A stretch of 64,000 bases of DNA from Daucus carota subsp. sativus (GCF_001625215.2 NC_030384.2:28756527-28820526), one strand, 5' to 3'. Positions 35,060 through 47,336 are shown, counted from the first letter of the stretch. Numbers and translations: made by a program. The notes: generated by a model not told the origin, from the letters alone.

Positions 35060-37400
35060 AAAGAAGCTGACTGCAAAAAGGTTAACTCCAGACACCATAA
35101 TTTATAACCATTTGCTCAACATGGTGTTTCAAGTTTGTGCTCTTAGTAATAAAGGATCTAATATAACTACACGGCAGATAAACAAAAACATTTACTGCTA
35201 TCTATACAATGTTTCTGTTTTTTTTATCAACAGCCTACTAAATATTTAATTATTAGTTTTTTCTTTTCTGGTTTATAAACTTACAGTATTTGTTTTTAAG
35301 CTGAAGTAACCTAATACTATTAGCACTTAAACATTTGAGGAGTGTTTTCGTTTGTTGTATATACTTGTGAAAAAAATCGACAAATTTAGACATGTAAAAT
35401 ACTAAAGGTAAAATTAAGCAAATCTTAGGATGCAAAAGATGCAACACAAATACAATAGTTGATATACTATATGAAGTTAGAAACACAAAACCACGTGGTC
35501 ATCACCATATAAAGTTGCATACCTATAAATTATAATACATTTTTTGCAAATGTTTTAATACGTGGCTGTTTTCATCTTCTTAGCGTTGCTCCACAAGTGC
35601 AAAGCATGAGCTAGAAGCTGACTGCGACAAAGTCAACTCTATTCAAAATAACCATACCAGGATTCAGTATCAAAATCATCAATCTCAACACACTTTTTCT
35701 CAACAAGGCGTTTCAAGTGTCTGATTTGTGCTATTGTTGAAGCTCTAGGATATTGCAATATCTCCTCTGTCATTGTTAATGCTACATCACTCTTTATGCT
35801 TTCACTACGGTGGATGTACATTGTTTTGAGCAATGGGGAGTGAGCAAGTATAAACTTGACTAGTTCCAACTCAGCTTTAAGACCTTTGAAATAACTGAAC
35901 GTGACAACTTCAAGATGACATGTAGTAGTACAATCTTCAGAATCTTCTATTTGATAATATTCGAGATCTTTTTCACAATAACAATCCTTTTCACTGCAAT
36001 TGTCACAATACCTAGCCTAATGACAGAAAATATTCTTTAATTGTCAAACATTAGAAATTATGGAACAGAATGAGTCAATGAGCTAAAGTGCATATGACTC
36101 ACCAATAGATATAGTTTGCACAAGTTGGGAGCACTCCGGATCATGCAAAGCAAACAAGAAACCTCAGGCAGATGAGTGAAATTTATATCAGAGACATATA
36201 GAGTCTTTAGGTAACACAGCAGTGTAGAAAGTCTATTTGGACAACCTCCGTCAGCCAAGTACTTCAAAACACAGGATGAAAACATATCACTTGATTAGCC
36301 TTTGATGAGTAACGTAAAGTCCAGGCAGACATCGAAAGAAAATGAAAAATTACCTGCACAAATTCCCTTGCTATAGAGAACTTCTCAATTTTATGCAACC
36401 CACCAAGATACTTAACCACATTTGATGTTTTTGCCAGCAGTGGTCCTGGTTGTAGCAACATGAATGAATAGTCTTTAAGATTGTCTAACCCAACGTATGG
36501 AATTTCAGAATTTATTTCCCGATATATTTGACGTAGGCAACTGAGATTAGGAGCGCGGAAGTTGGAGTGGTAGAGTCCTGGACAAAGTATCAAGGTCAAC
36601 TTCTCAAGCACAGGGCAATCAAATACGTCTTGTCCAAAATGAGATGTAGCATCAACTAGCTCAAGATTCGTAAGATAAGCAAATCTTCCAAACTTAGGTT
36701 TATAGGGAAACCAAACACTTAAAAGCCTCAAATAAGTAAGGTCTAAAGAAGAGAAATGATATGAGGTATCTTCTTGAAGCCTTAGGTCCTCTAACATAAG
36801 CTCCTTCATACCTTTGCTTGACAAAACCGGAATCCACTGATCAATATAATCATGAAATATTTGAGCATCACATTCACTTCCAGGTATGCTTAGTGAAAAT
36901 TTGAGAACCGGACCTCTGTGGAGCAGAATAGTTTTATTTATCACACTAACACATCTATACGCCATCAATTCGGTACAACTATGATACCCTAACTTATCCA
37001 CCATTCTCTCGTAAAATCCACCATCAAATATTAAGTGCGGCATCGTAGTCCAACAATGCCTCCAATTCTTCGACAAGATACTAGTTCTAACTGCTTCCTC
37101 AATCGGCAGAAAACAGAGAATAGTTTCCTGTACGTTCCGAGGCAGCTCACTGATTCTATCTTTCTTAATTATGTCACCGGCTTTTCTCATACTAGATTCT
37201 GCCATTGTCTTAATGTCTTCTGCGCTAACAAAATGCTAAAAATTAAGCTCTTTCTAGGGTTTCCTTTTTGTTAGAATGAACACACGCTCAGCTAAAAGAT
37301 AATCAGGATATGAAAATGATGCTTATCAGATGTACAGAGATATATGAATAAGCAAATACAAGATGAAAACTTACCGCTGCTTAGCCGCCGATTATTGTCG
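35060..37400 (-). repeat. F-box segmental duplication unit 3 (older copy)
   Basis: Same order of 3' flank motifs (GGTTAACTCCAGA, ACATTTACTGC, CAAATCTTAGGATGCA), gene and leader intron as units 1 and 2, but more diverged, including the flanks. Confidence 0.8.
35639..37205 (-). CDS. F-box/LRR/FBD protein, array member 4
   Basis: Exons 37205-36354, 36261-36103 and 36016-35639 (GT-AG, phase 0) give about 462 residues. The F-box (RISELPRNVQETILCFLP, then KNWRHCWTTMPHLIFD) is at about residues 16-62. LRR-like SSLDLTYLRL and VGLDNLKDYS follow, then a Cys/Glu-rich linker and C-terminal FBD-like LAHSPLLKTMYIH. In the F-box the usual RKW/KKW is KNW. A leader intron with a strong donor (GCG then GTAAGTTTT, 37373) and acceptor GCGCAG (ending at 37220) is predicted. 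Role as for the other members: candidate SCF adaptor. Confidence 0.88.
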
Positions 37401-37475
37401 GGCAACGGCCACAACTACGAAGAGTTAGATGTCACTGGGCTTGTCTGACTCTCTGATTATTTTGGAGCGATTATA

Positions 37476-37709
37476 ATCACCCCGTCTTTTTCGGGAGTCA
37501 TTTTGACGTTTTATACGTAATTTAAGATGATTATAAAACATAAGAATATATTTTTACTTATTATTTTTAATTTTTTTTTGAATAAAAATATAAATATAAA
37601 TTTTATTTGAAAAAAAATTTTAAAATATAAAAAGTGGAATTATGTCTTTTAAATTTCTTAAATTACGTGTAAAAAGTCAAAATAACAACTAAAAGAGTCG
37701 GAGAGAGTA
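37476..37709. mobile_element. Stowaway-like MITE
   Basis: The left arm, ATCACCCCGTC then GTCATTTTGACGTTTTA and TACGTAATTTAAG, is mirrored at the right by TAAATTACGTGTAAAAAGTC and GAGTCGGAGAGAGT. TA borders are plausible on both sides. It lies just upstream of array member 4. Confidence 0.65.
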
Positions 37710-37834
37710 ATATTTTATATTTTCTTAATTAGAAATTTAATATATGTGTATATTTATATTCATAAAAATAAAATTTTGTAAAATTAATTATTCTTTTTTG
37801 TCAGAAAGAGAATTCTATTACTTTTGCTCACTCA

Positions 37835-38836
37835 ACATTACATGAAAAAAATCTGGAAGGACATCTCCTTTAACCCAGGTAGTCAGACACGCTCTGCTGT
37901 TGAACTAGAGTTTTTCGCAATACTGTGAGCAACCTTGTTCGTAGAACGTTTTACAAGGTTTAACGCAACATTACGTTGTTTCAAAGAAGATAACAAAGAC
38001 TTGAATTCACTTATGACTCTACCCTAGGAGATTGATCGATGAGCATCGTATCAACTATATAATGACTAGGCAGTCCGTCTCTATAAATGCATCCTGCAGA
38101 CCTTTACGTTTTACCCAGCTCAGGGCTTCTCTAATGCCCATTGCTTCATCCATTTCTGGGTCCATTGTCCCTTGACGACAGCTTGATTTTTCCTCCACAA
38201 GGTCACCTCTAAAATCCCTAGTTATGAATGCTTAACTAAAAGAATTAGAGTCTTCAAAAATAGCGGCATCAGTGTTGATCTTAACCTTTTCTTCCGGTGG
38301 TGATTTCCAATGCTCCTTGCCATCTGCTTGGTTTATAAAACCAAGATAATTATCAAATTACCTGTCCTGAGCACTTCTCCATTGGTTAAGACATAGAGTT
38401 GCTGATTTCACTACTTTAGCATCCTCGAGACCTTTTTGATTCCGCACGATGTCATTTCTATTATTCCAGATAGACCAAGCCAGCATATTAGTAGTGGCCA
38501 TTACCTCGTAAGAACAATGCTCTGTAATCGACGATAGCCACTGCCTGAAATTTGTGGAAGTTGCCATGTCGTATATACAACCTGTAGCTTCCCAGCAGCA
38601 CTTGGCATACGGACATGTGATTAAACTGTGAATTACCGTTTCAGGCTCAGAGTTGCAAACCGGACACATTGGATCCACGTTAACTTTCCTTAAGCGAAGC
38701 TGATCCTTCGTCGGCAAGCAGTCGGATAAAGCTCTCCACATGAATATTTTGACTTTCTTCGGGATTTTTAGATTCCAAAATTTCCTCCAAAAGCCTGAGT
38801 TTGCATTAAGGTTCCAGGAATTGTTGCCTTCCTTCA
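37835..38836 (-). pseudogene. LINE-type retrotransposon remnant: zinc-binding RT domain and RNase H
   Basis: On the minus strand, 38830-38358 encodes a zf-RVT-like region: WNLKIPKKVKIFMWRALSDC, LPTKDQLRLRKV, then the zinc-knuckle CPVCNSEPETVIHSLITCPY and MLAWSIWNNRND. Further along, with stops, an RNase H-like domain follows (VKINTDAAIF about 38280, ALSWVKRKG about 38110, VAHSIAKNSS about 37930). The reverse transcriptase itself is missing. The 5' side is cut by the MITE at 38847-39127. Confidence 0.8.
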
Positions 38837-38846
38837 AAAGCATATA

Positions 38847-39127
38847 CTCCCTCCGTCCCTCCCATTTCTGATCGTTTGGGTTGGGCACTGAGGTTAAGAA
38901 ATATGTATAAAGTAGTGGAAAAGAGAAAGAAAAGTGGGTGAAATGGTGAGACCCATTGATTTTTAATGTATAAAAAGAAGATAGTGGAGTAAAAGTAGTG
39001 TGAAAAGGAAATAAAAGTGAAGAAGTGGTGGGACCCATTGACTATTTTGGGTAAGTTTTGAAATGTAAAGAATTGGATGGGACATCTCAAAAAGGAAAGT
39101 GTAAAGAAATGGGAGGGATGGAGGGAG
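38847..39127. mobile_element. Stowaway MITE, 281 bp, at the edge of the LINE remnant
   Basis: Ends CTCCCTCCGTCCCTCCCATT and AATGGGAGGGATGGAGGGAG are inverted, with TA on both sides (38845-38846, 39128-39129). Interior repeats such as GTGGTGGGACCCATTGA and GGTGAGACCCATTGA. Open frames crossing it are chance. Confidence 0.9.
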
Positions 39128-39424
39128 TAATTCTTAATTAAATATATCGAACACTTCGAACATAAAATTATTGGTGTTGGCCCTCATTATCAAAATATCC
39201 ACATCAATGCCTAGAATATCACCATCCAAAAAATGGTGCCCGGCATTCTGAAGACTACATGATACGGCACAAGGGTTAAAAAACACTACTGGAAGATCTG
39301 ATGTTTTATTTCAAAATTTAAAACACTAGATTATCCAGCGTTAATAACTCGTATTTGATTTATTTTTCCCGAATCTGTTATTTTGGACATTACTACGTTT
39401 TTTATGACATGTGAGGCCTTTACC

Positions 39425-39960
39425 CCCAGATTATGGACATACCTTCTAGTCACTTTACTGGCAAGGTACCTCAGGATTTGTTCTTAAATGGGCAGCAATG
39501 TTGAATCACAAGGATTACGTACAACCAGAAATTAATATCCTGCGCTATGAACTCTCAACTTCAAATAACTTCGACTATTAGGATACTGTGACAGTGACAA
39601 ACAAAGGGCTGGATGTAAAGCTTGTGAAGATTTTAAAGATCTTTAATTCCATTGACCTCTCTAGCAACCAATTTGTAGGGAACATACCAGAAACAATAGG
39701 AAATCTAAAAATGCTCTACCTCCTGAACTTATCAAACAATGCTTTGACAGGCTCAATTCCTTCTTCATCTGGAAACTTGGAACAACTCGAAGCATTAGAC
39801 CTCTCAGCTAACAAGATTAATGGAATAATCCCCAGGGAACTTGGAAGTCTAACATTCCTTTCATTTTTAAACCTGTCATATAATCAACTCATCAGAAGAA
39901 TTCCAGATGCCACCCAATTTTCAACCTTCGAAGAGTTAGCATTTGAAGGGAACTTCTAAA
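39425..39960 (+). pseudogene. C-terminal part of a Ve-like LRR receptor protein, truncated
   Basis: 39425-39590 carries the degenerate island region (SSHFTGKVPQDLFLNG, then a stop). From 39588 an open 123-residue frame holds VTNKGLDVKLVKILKIFNSI and the terminal LRRs NQFVGNIPETIGNL, NALTGSIPSS and LEALDLSANKINGIIP, ending after ATQFSTFEELAFEGNF at a stop. The intact family would continue with a juxtamembrane region, a transmembrane helix and a short tail, all missing here. The family functions in pattern recognition at the plasma membrane; this copy is not functional. Confidence 0.85.
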
Positions 39961-40270
39961 GCATTTGAAGAATTCTTAGATATGGAAGCCCAAGAAAGAA
40001 GACAAAGAAGCGGTAACAAACCTTGGAAAGTATGAGGTAAGATCGAAAACTTCTAACTGTAGCCAAACTTTCTGTTACATATGAATAAAAATGCCTTTGA
40101 TTCCTAAATAAGAAAAAACAGAGAGAATTAGTGTCGAAGAAGACTGTATACTTTCGTCAGAACATCAGCGAGCTTAAAATATATTTTTAAATAAACAAAA
40201 AACAATATTTTCCTATCCAGAAACCACAGGTTAGCATCTCCAAGATCTATGACTTAATTCAATAAAAGAC

Positions 40271-41010
40271 ACATATTCTGACCCTGTCTGCAATAAAAAT
40301 GGTAACAGTCGAGCACTGCATGACAGATTCTTTGTTTTGTTTCCCTGAATTTTCTTAGGCTGCTATAAAAGAAGAAGATTTTGGTGTTGGTAACTGCAAT
40401 GCTATGAAGGAATAGACAAGTGAATGCTTTGAAGGATTAGAAATCTGGAATCAATAAACTTATAATACTACTGTAGTAGGCTGAATAGTTCATATTAATT
40501 TTTTATTATTTGTGCCTCTGCGATTAGTCAAATTGTATAATGTCTGAGATTCGGTAATCAACTGTCTTCAAGTCAGATAGTGATGCTCCAGTTTATGCGC
40601 CTTTAAGATAACTGGCCTATAGCGTCCAGTTCTAGTGCAGAACTACATATATTCTGATTATCTGCCATAAAAATGGTAGTGGTCAAGTATTGCAGTTTAG
40701 TTTGGACATAAATATTTGAACAGAATGTCATTATTGCACACCAGATTCTAGGTTTAGTTTCCCTTAATTTTCATTAACTGCTATTGAAGTCGAAGATTTT
40801 GGTGATGGTAGCTGACTAACTGCAATCCTATGAAGATATAGAAAACTAAATGCTAAGAAGGATTAGAAAATTGGAATCAATAAACTTATAATACTACTGT
40901 AGTTTATATTATCTGTGCCTCGGCGATGAGTCAAGTTGCTAAATGTCTGAGATTCAATAATCAAATGTCTTCATGACAACAGTGATGCTCCAGTATATGA
41001 GAACTTTTTA
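40271..41010. repeat. tandem duplication of about 374 bp
   Basis: Two adjacent copies share AATAAAAATGGTA/CCATAAAAATGGTA, GAAGATTTTGGTG, TGGAATCAATAAACTTATAA and TACTACTGTAGT in the same order, starting near 40271 and 40645. No gene; it lies between two receptor-protein relics. Confidence 0.75.
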
Positions 41011-41399
41011 ACCATGTTTACGATTCAAACTTCTGGCAGCTACAGCTTTGATTTCTTGAATTTTTGAAACGATAAATACAGTCCTAACTAAAGATTAGTG
41101 ACTACAGATTTTTTATCCTTTGTATAGTCTTGTGAATTTGATGGTTGTTTAACAACTTACAAAAGTGAGAATTAATGTTCAGTGACAGCAGTCAATATTG
41201 CATTTGTTGTTTTAATACATTAGGCCCTCTAATAATTGGCTGCCGGGTCCAAGACTTGAACATACAGGGCAATACAAACTCATAAAACAGTAGTAAAACT
41301 TAACCTTGCAGTTCCCAAATTATCAAGCCTCTTGTAAACTCAGTATTAAAGTACATCTTAAGCGATGTCTAATGAAAAATCTAGTAAATGTTTCCCTAA

Positions 41400-44180
41400 T
41401 TTGATACTTTTCATACAAATCCTGATGGTCTATGAAATAACTTCAATTTCTGACCAATGTCTGGACAATCAAAGATCATTGTTGCTTCATTTAATGGAGG
41501 TTTAACGTCTGATACATCAGTGTCAAAAAAGATTGTAAATTGGAATCAAAGCATGGAAGATTGCTGCAAATGGGAAGGTGTAATTCGCAATATAAGTCAT
41601 GGACTCATGGTCACGTTATTGGCTTAGAACTGGATGGAGGGTCAATCAGTGCTGGAATCAACAGTTCAAGTACTCTATACGAATTTTAGTATCTTCGTAA
41701 ACTGATTATGGCTGACAATACATGTATAATGCTACAGAAATCCATCAGGTTTGTTAATCTCATGAGTTTGACATATCTAAATTTGTCAAACTGCAGATTC
41801 TCTGGCCAAATTCCAGAAGGATTTTCACGAATGACAATGTTGGGTATTCTTGATCTATCCACTGTTTATGTATTTGAAAAATCTTCACTCAAAGTTGAGA
41901 TCCAAACTTAAAAGTCATTGTTCAAAACCTAAAAGATCTTACTGAGTTGTACCTAGATGGTGTGAGGCAAACAGTTGGTCCCGGGATATCATACACCGAC
42001 TAATTTGAGAGTATTAAGTGTGTCAAACAGTCGTATCATCGGCCCTATTGATTCTTCGCTTGGAAGGCTTCGGTTTCTTTCACATATACGCTTGGATCAG
42101 AACAATCTCAATGATACAGCTCCTGAGTTCTTGGCATATTTGAGTTTGTGGCTCAGTTCTTGTAATTTGCATGGTCTGTTTCCTAGAAGGATCATACAGA
42201 TACTGACAAGATGTTCTAGATTTGTCAGACAACAAAAGACTGCAAGGTTCTTTTCAAGAATTCTAAGAACCTCACCTAATTCGATCCTGCCTAACAGATT
42301 ATCAGGTACAATACCTTCTACATTCTTTCAAGCACTTTTCAATCTTGAAAATGATTCAGCTTTCCCAAAATCAGTTTGGTGGTTTACTGCCGAACTTTCC
42401 CAATGCTTTGTGGTCTCTGTTGGAAACCCCTGATTTAAGTAGCAACATTTTGAACGGGTATAGTCCAATGTCCTTGTTTGAACTCAAATGGTTGAGCATC
42501 CTCTCATTGTCCTCTAATAGATGATGGACTGGCTCATTGCCATTGCAAAATATGCAAAGGCTTCAAAATTTAACTTATCTTGATCTTTCCACTACAAGAG
42601 AAAGCGTTTTTACCAATGGAAATTGCTAACGAAAATTAGTCTGTTGGTAGTTCCCAACGGATCTGTAACGATTTGACTAATCAATGCTCTGCCAACCAAT
42701 TCGCAATGAAATACCTACGCTTATTTACCAACGAGACGTTCCGTTAGGATATATAGCCACACAATGGAATAGTAACAAAAGACCAAGGAATTAGCAACAG
42801 ACTAGCGACCAAAGCATCTGTTGTTAGGTTCATTGATATTCCGTTGGTAAATACTAACAGTTCCGTTAGTAATTGGTTATTAGTTTTAGATGACAATTAA
42901 TTCAATAATTTGTCGATTATAATTCAATTGAGACTCTCTTTCCCTAGTTCAGAATATTTAGATTGGCTTCATGCCAGCTAAAATCTTCCCCTAATCTTGG
43001 ACTTCAGTCAAGATTGTATGGATTCGACCTTTCAGACAACGAGATTGGCACAGCACAGCAATACCAGCTGGATCTGGAAGCTTGGGAATGGGTCTCTCAC
43101 ATATCTAGATTTCTCTCTGAACCAGTTATTAAGTCTCCAAGAACCTTATGTCATTCCCAGGTTGACTTGCATTCAAACCAACTATCTGCCAGAATTCCAG
43201 TACCACCTAAAACTGATACATATGTGGATTATTCAGCCAACAATTTCAGCTCTTCAATTTCCCCTGATATTGGCAAGAACCTCACTGTTGCTTATTCCTT
43301 TTCCATTTCTAGCAACAAGTTGACTGGAACCATCCCTGAGACCCCGACACTATGGGGGCATAAAATGTCAAGGGCCAAGGAAACATTGGCCAAAATTTCA
43401 AATTATTGACATAGCTTCTAATGACTTTACAGGCAAGGTACCTCGGGATTCTTTCTTAAATTGGAAAGCGATGCTGGGATACAAAGATGATGCACCGTTA
43501 AAGATTGATCGGCTGCATGCTAGGGTCTTGAGTCTTTATAACTTCTACCATCAGGATACTGTAAGAGTGACAAGCAAAGGGCTAGACATAGAGCTTGTGC
43601 AATTATTAACAATCTTCAACTCTATTGAAATCTCTTGCAACCAGTATGAGGGGAATATACCAGAAACAATGGGAAAACTTAACACTCTTTACCTTCTCAA
43701 CTTATCACTCAAGGCACATACAGGCTCAATTCCAGCATCCCTAGGAAATTTGAAGAAACTTGAAGCTTAGACTTCTCAGCAAACAAGCTAAGTGGAAGGA
43801 TTCTCGCGGAGCTTACAAGTCTAACCTCTCTTTCCTTTTTTAACTTGTCATATAATCAAATTACGGGAAATATTCCAGTTGTATCTCAATTTTCCACCTT
43901 CGAAGAAAGAGTTTTATAAAGGGAACAAGGGATTTTGTGGAAGACCCTTGAAAAGAATATGTCTTGGACCATCCTCAGCACCAAATGATCATGCACTTGA
44001 TTCAAGCTACTCCCTTGATTGGCAAATCATATTTACGCGGTACGCGATTCAGACTTGAAGCAGCCATTATTCTTGGGCCTCTTATGCTTTTTCAGACTGT
44101 GCATTGTTTGGATGACTATATCGCTGATATAATTCTTAAAAAAAGTTGGAAAAGCATGAGCTTTAATCTTCAATGATCCA
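41400..44180 (+). pseudogene. Ve-like LRR receptor protein pseudogene, nearly full length
   Basis: Follows the family order with many stops and frameshifts. The N-terminal cap (QCLDNQRS, about 41457) is followed by LRRs (LTYLNLSNCRFSGQIPEGFS, 41779-41838; LRVLSVSNSRIIGPIDSSLG, about 42006; LPNRLSGTIPS, about 42290). After an interruption by CACTA-like sequence at 42590, more LRRs resume at 42963. The island region lies near 43420 (DFTGKVPRDSFLNW) and the terminal LRRs at 43540-43770 (VTSKGLDIELVQLL). FCGRPLKRICLG (about 43934) leads into a juxtamembrane/transmembrane-like stretch ending near 44176. Clearly non-coding now, but the domain order is intact. Confidence 0.88.
42590..42950. mobile_element. 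CACTA-type insertion fragment inside the receptor pseudogene
   Basis: Starts CACTACAAGAGAAAGCG exactly where the LRR frame LTYLDLS breaks off. It is followed by subterminal-like CCAACGGA/TCCGTTGG/TTCCGTTAG motifs in both orientations. LRR coding resumes near 42963 (LASCQLKSSPNLGLQS). The opposite terminus is missing. Confidence 0.6.
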
Positions 44181-45362
44181 TATAATGCATGAACTTCAAT
44201 TCTATTAAAGCAGTGTATATCTTAGCTCGAACAGTGTCAGTGAGTGCATCAACTGGCACGATATCAGGAATGCTCGCATATTCATTCATTTTCCAAGCCG
44301 TTTCTGTATCATCTGGAAAAAAGTGAAAGTGCTCTTGTACACGACAATTTAGTTGGCTGTTGTTAAGAAATAGGAATATTTGATTTGTATTCCTTCCAAT
44401 GCCTGGTTAGTATCTTTATAATCGTTTTATCATTTGTCTTTCTTTGTTTCTTTCTGCTTTTTTTTAAATATAATAACTCTCCCTCCATTCAAGAAATCAG
44501 GAAAAATATATTGATAATTATCAAAATAAACTTCACCATTCAATCTCAAACTCAAACTAACAAAAAATCAAACACGTAGTTGACTTGAAGGCATGTTACC
44601 AAGATTAATCATAACCTTTAGAAGGAATAAGCATAAAACACTCAACTAATTTTATCTAACCACAAAATAGTACCCAAATTAAGCTGATTGGGTTCTATAA
44701 GCTCAACAAACTCCATGTTCTTAACGAATGCCATAATCTATGATCATAAGTTTCGAAACAGAGAACAAAAACTTTGGTTTTGTCATGTCCGGATAACATA
44801 AAGTAAGAGAACGCTCACAACAAACATGAAGCCGCGGATGAAACGACCTTCATTAGAGAACCCGGTTAGCAAATATCAAGCTTTCAAGTCACAAAAGTCT
44901 ATGCACTAATTATATTCAACTTTTGATATATATGATTTTAAGCTTCATACTTTAATGATGACTATATAATAATATTATATTTTCTTAAACATATGTAGCA
45001 TACTATATAATTTTCTCCAATTTCTTGAACTATTCATAATATATATCCATATAAAAAAAAGTTTCATTTTTTTTCTTGAAAGTTATTCAAACCGCATCAT
45101 ATATGATAGGTTTGTTAGTGTGATGGAATGAGTTTACAGATATAATGAAATGTCATACCAATGTTTAACCCATGTAAAGAACATGGTTGCAAATTGTAAT
45201 GACAACTCCATGATCATAATAGTAGTTCTAATTTACTTGCATCACAAATATAACATTCCACATGACAACATCAATTATAATTAGACTACATAATTAAACT
45301 TTAGTTTGCATGATTAACTAAATAGCTATCTAATGTTGAAGAAAAAGGGTTGATAATTAAGG
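44181..45362. other. intergenic, no gene seen
   Basis: 3' flank of the receptor pseudogene, then AT-rich sequence. 45300-45360 should contain the 3' untranslated region of the bHLH gene. Confidence 0.5.
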
Positions 45363-45905
45363 TTATACAGAGGTCTCTGCTAGCCAAGAATCTTGGAACT
45401 CAAGAATTTGTGCCATTTCATGATCATAGCTGCTGGCATTTTGCAAGAAAAGTCCGCTATCATCTCGAGTGCTGATTCTTCTCGGATCACGATCATCGTA
45501 AGGAAGATCATTAAAAGAGGTTGATGGTTGCTCATCAAGAACCACATGATAATCATTACTATTGTAGTTGAAGTTGATGTTCTGATGCTGTTGAGTATGA
45601 TAATGAATGAGCCACCATAACTGATTCTTCAGAAACTTGACATAGACAATAGCTTCCTCCAACATGGACACAGTGTCCAGCTTTGATCCCCCAGGCACTA
45701 AGCTTTGCAAAATCTTGAACCTTTCACTGATTCTGTGCCTCCTTTCTCTGGCAGCCACGCTCTGTGGATCCGTCGATAACTTCACCTCTTTGCGGCCACA
45801 AGCTTGTTTCTTCCCACTTTTCATCTTCTTCTTCTTCTCCAAATGTTGCATTTCATTGTTATTGTCACAATACTTGAAACTAGAGTTGATGTTGTAGCAC
45901 TCCAT
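45363..45905 (-). CDS. bHLH transcription factor, HECATE/IND/bHLH52-53-like (subfamily VIII)
   Basis: Intronless, 180 residues. The bHLH domain lies at about residues 47-98. The basic region [20 protein letters not shown] is followed by helix 1 (LQSLV), the loop [10 protein letters not shown] and helix 2 ([19 protein letters not shown]). The QSVAAR signature, with Ala where E-box binders carry the contact Glu, is typical of subgroup VIII (HEC, IND, bHLH52/53), so DNA binding is likely atypical or partner-dependent. A Lys-rich stretch (residues 24-40) could add nuclear import. The C-terminal part is acidic and Ser/Asp-rich with no known motif. Nuclear. The WWL after helix 2 favours the bHLH52/53 branch over HECATE itself, an inference from memory of the family. 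Confidence 0.88.
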   Translation of the reverse strand: MECYNINSSFKYCDNNNEMQHLEKKKKMKSGKKQACGRKEVKLSTDPQSVAARERRHRISERFKILQSLVPGGSKLDTVSMLEEAIVYVKFLKNQLWWLIHYHTQQHQNINFNYNSNDYHVVLDEQPSTSFNDLPYDDRDPRRISTRDDSGLFLQNASSYDHEMAQILEFQDSWLAETSV

Positions 45906-47336
45906 TCTTAACTTTACTATAAATGGGTTTATACTATGTATTTTGTAGATGTAGATATGGGTATTTCTTGATTTGTGCCTACATGGGGTTTTTAATAGTG
46001 ATGCATGGAAGAGTTGGAGAAAAAAGAATGATGAAAGTGTGTATATGTAGAATGAGCTAGAGGGGGGGAGGGGATAGAGCTAAAGAGTAGAGGCTAGGAG
46101 TTTGAAGTATGAGGTTAAAGAGGAAGGAATAAGGAAGTACATATACATTTGTCATGTTATTTCAGGCAATCTTTTGTTCTGGATATGAGTTTTTATCTAC
46201 CCTAGCTATCTAAGTGTAGAGCAGCATAAGAATCCTAGCCAAAGTCCTAGGTTCTTTCTTGGTGTTTGCGATAGCTTAAACCAGTAGTCATTTGCCTCGT
46301 AGTGATCCTACTAGGGTGAGTTGTGCATGTATAATATATTTATGCAAGTATCTTAAAACCAGAAGTTCTGACTTATATGATCATTAGTTCGTTCGACTTT
46401 TTTCCAAGGTTTTATCTAAATAGCATGTAGAGCATCCTGCTACACCGTCGATTTTCGACACAACAGGGAAAACCAACATAAAATGAAACAAAATGAAATG
46501 AAAATTTTGTGGTTGGGTTTAGATAACAAGTACACACCACGAAAAATACATAAACACAAAAACATGACTTCGATTTCATGTTAGAGTTTGTGTTTTTCTC
46601 TCGAATACACGATACGACACGAGTACATGACATAGATAAACATATAAATAAGTTTACATATATTAAATATTTTCAAATCAAGTCAAGGAACTTCTGATTA
46701 ATTTTGTGGATTACTGTAAACATGTGGCACACGTTTAACCAAGAAGAAGTGACTGCAAATTTAAACAAAGTTTGTGACAATAGGAAAACATCATTGATCA
46801 TGTTGCAAGTACATTACCTGCTGGATCCTAGACCGGCCTACTGCTCACTAGATTAGTTCAATGTAGTTAATCTTAGTATTTTCTTACATTAAACTGACAT
46901 CAAGAGGAAAGATCAATTCAGGTTTGCAGAAAAAGCAGCATTATTGTAACTTGTAAAACTAAAACTGCCAATTTTGCTTCTGTTGTCTACTCAATCATCT
47001 CTATCAGTCAAAAACATAGTTGATTTATATGGTACACTGAGCAGCAGTTCGGACATGATCAAATTACTTTGTTGAAGCAGAATATTAAGATACATAAAGC
47101 ATGTTGAAAGAAAGTAAAGGCTTTTGCATGTTGTTATTATCAAGTTTAAGAAAGGCTTTCCTGTTACATGTTTGTATATCGAATTAAAGCTGCAGCGTAT
47201 CTTGGAGTTAGTAGATGTTATATACTCTGTCCTACTTCATTGGGCAGATAATCTGTCAGCTCTTGAAATTTGTCCAACAGAGGCTACATGTTTAGGGTTT
47301 GAAATGACCGTTAATGACACAAAAGTCATGAGTCCC
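45906..47336. other. bHLH promoter region and intergenic spacer
   Basis: The first few hundred bases should hold the minus-strand promoter of the bHLH gene, including a purine-rich GAGGGGGGGAGGGGATAG tract (46057). I see no further gene; the open frames at 46412-46633 and 47124-47471 have no domain. Confidence 0.45.

Noticed and set aside
38806..39090. 94-residue minus-strand open frame, and the 5' extension of the LINE frame to 39038
   Set aside because: Both are read-through of the Stowaway MITE; only the part below about 38836 has LINE similarity.
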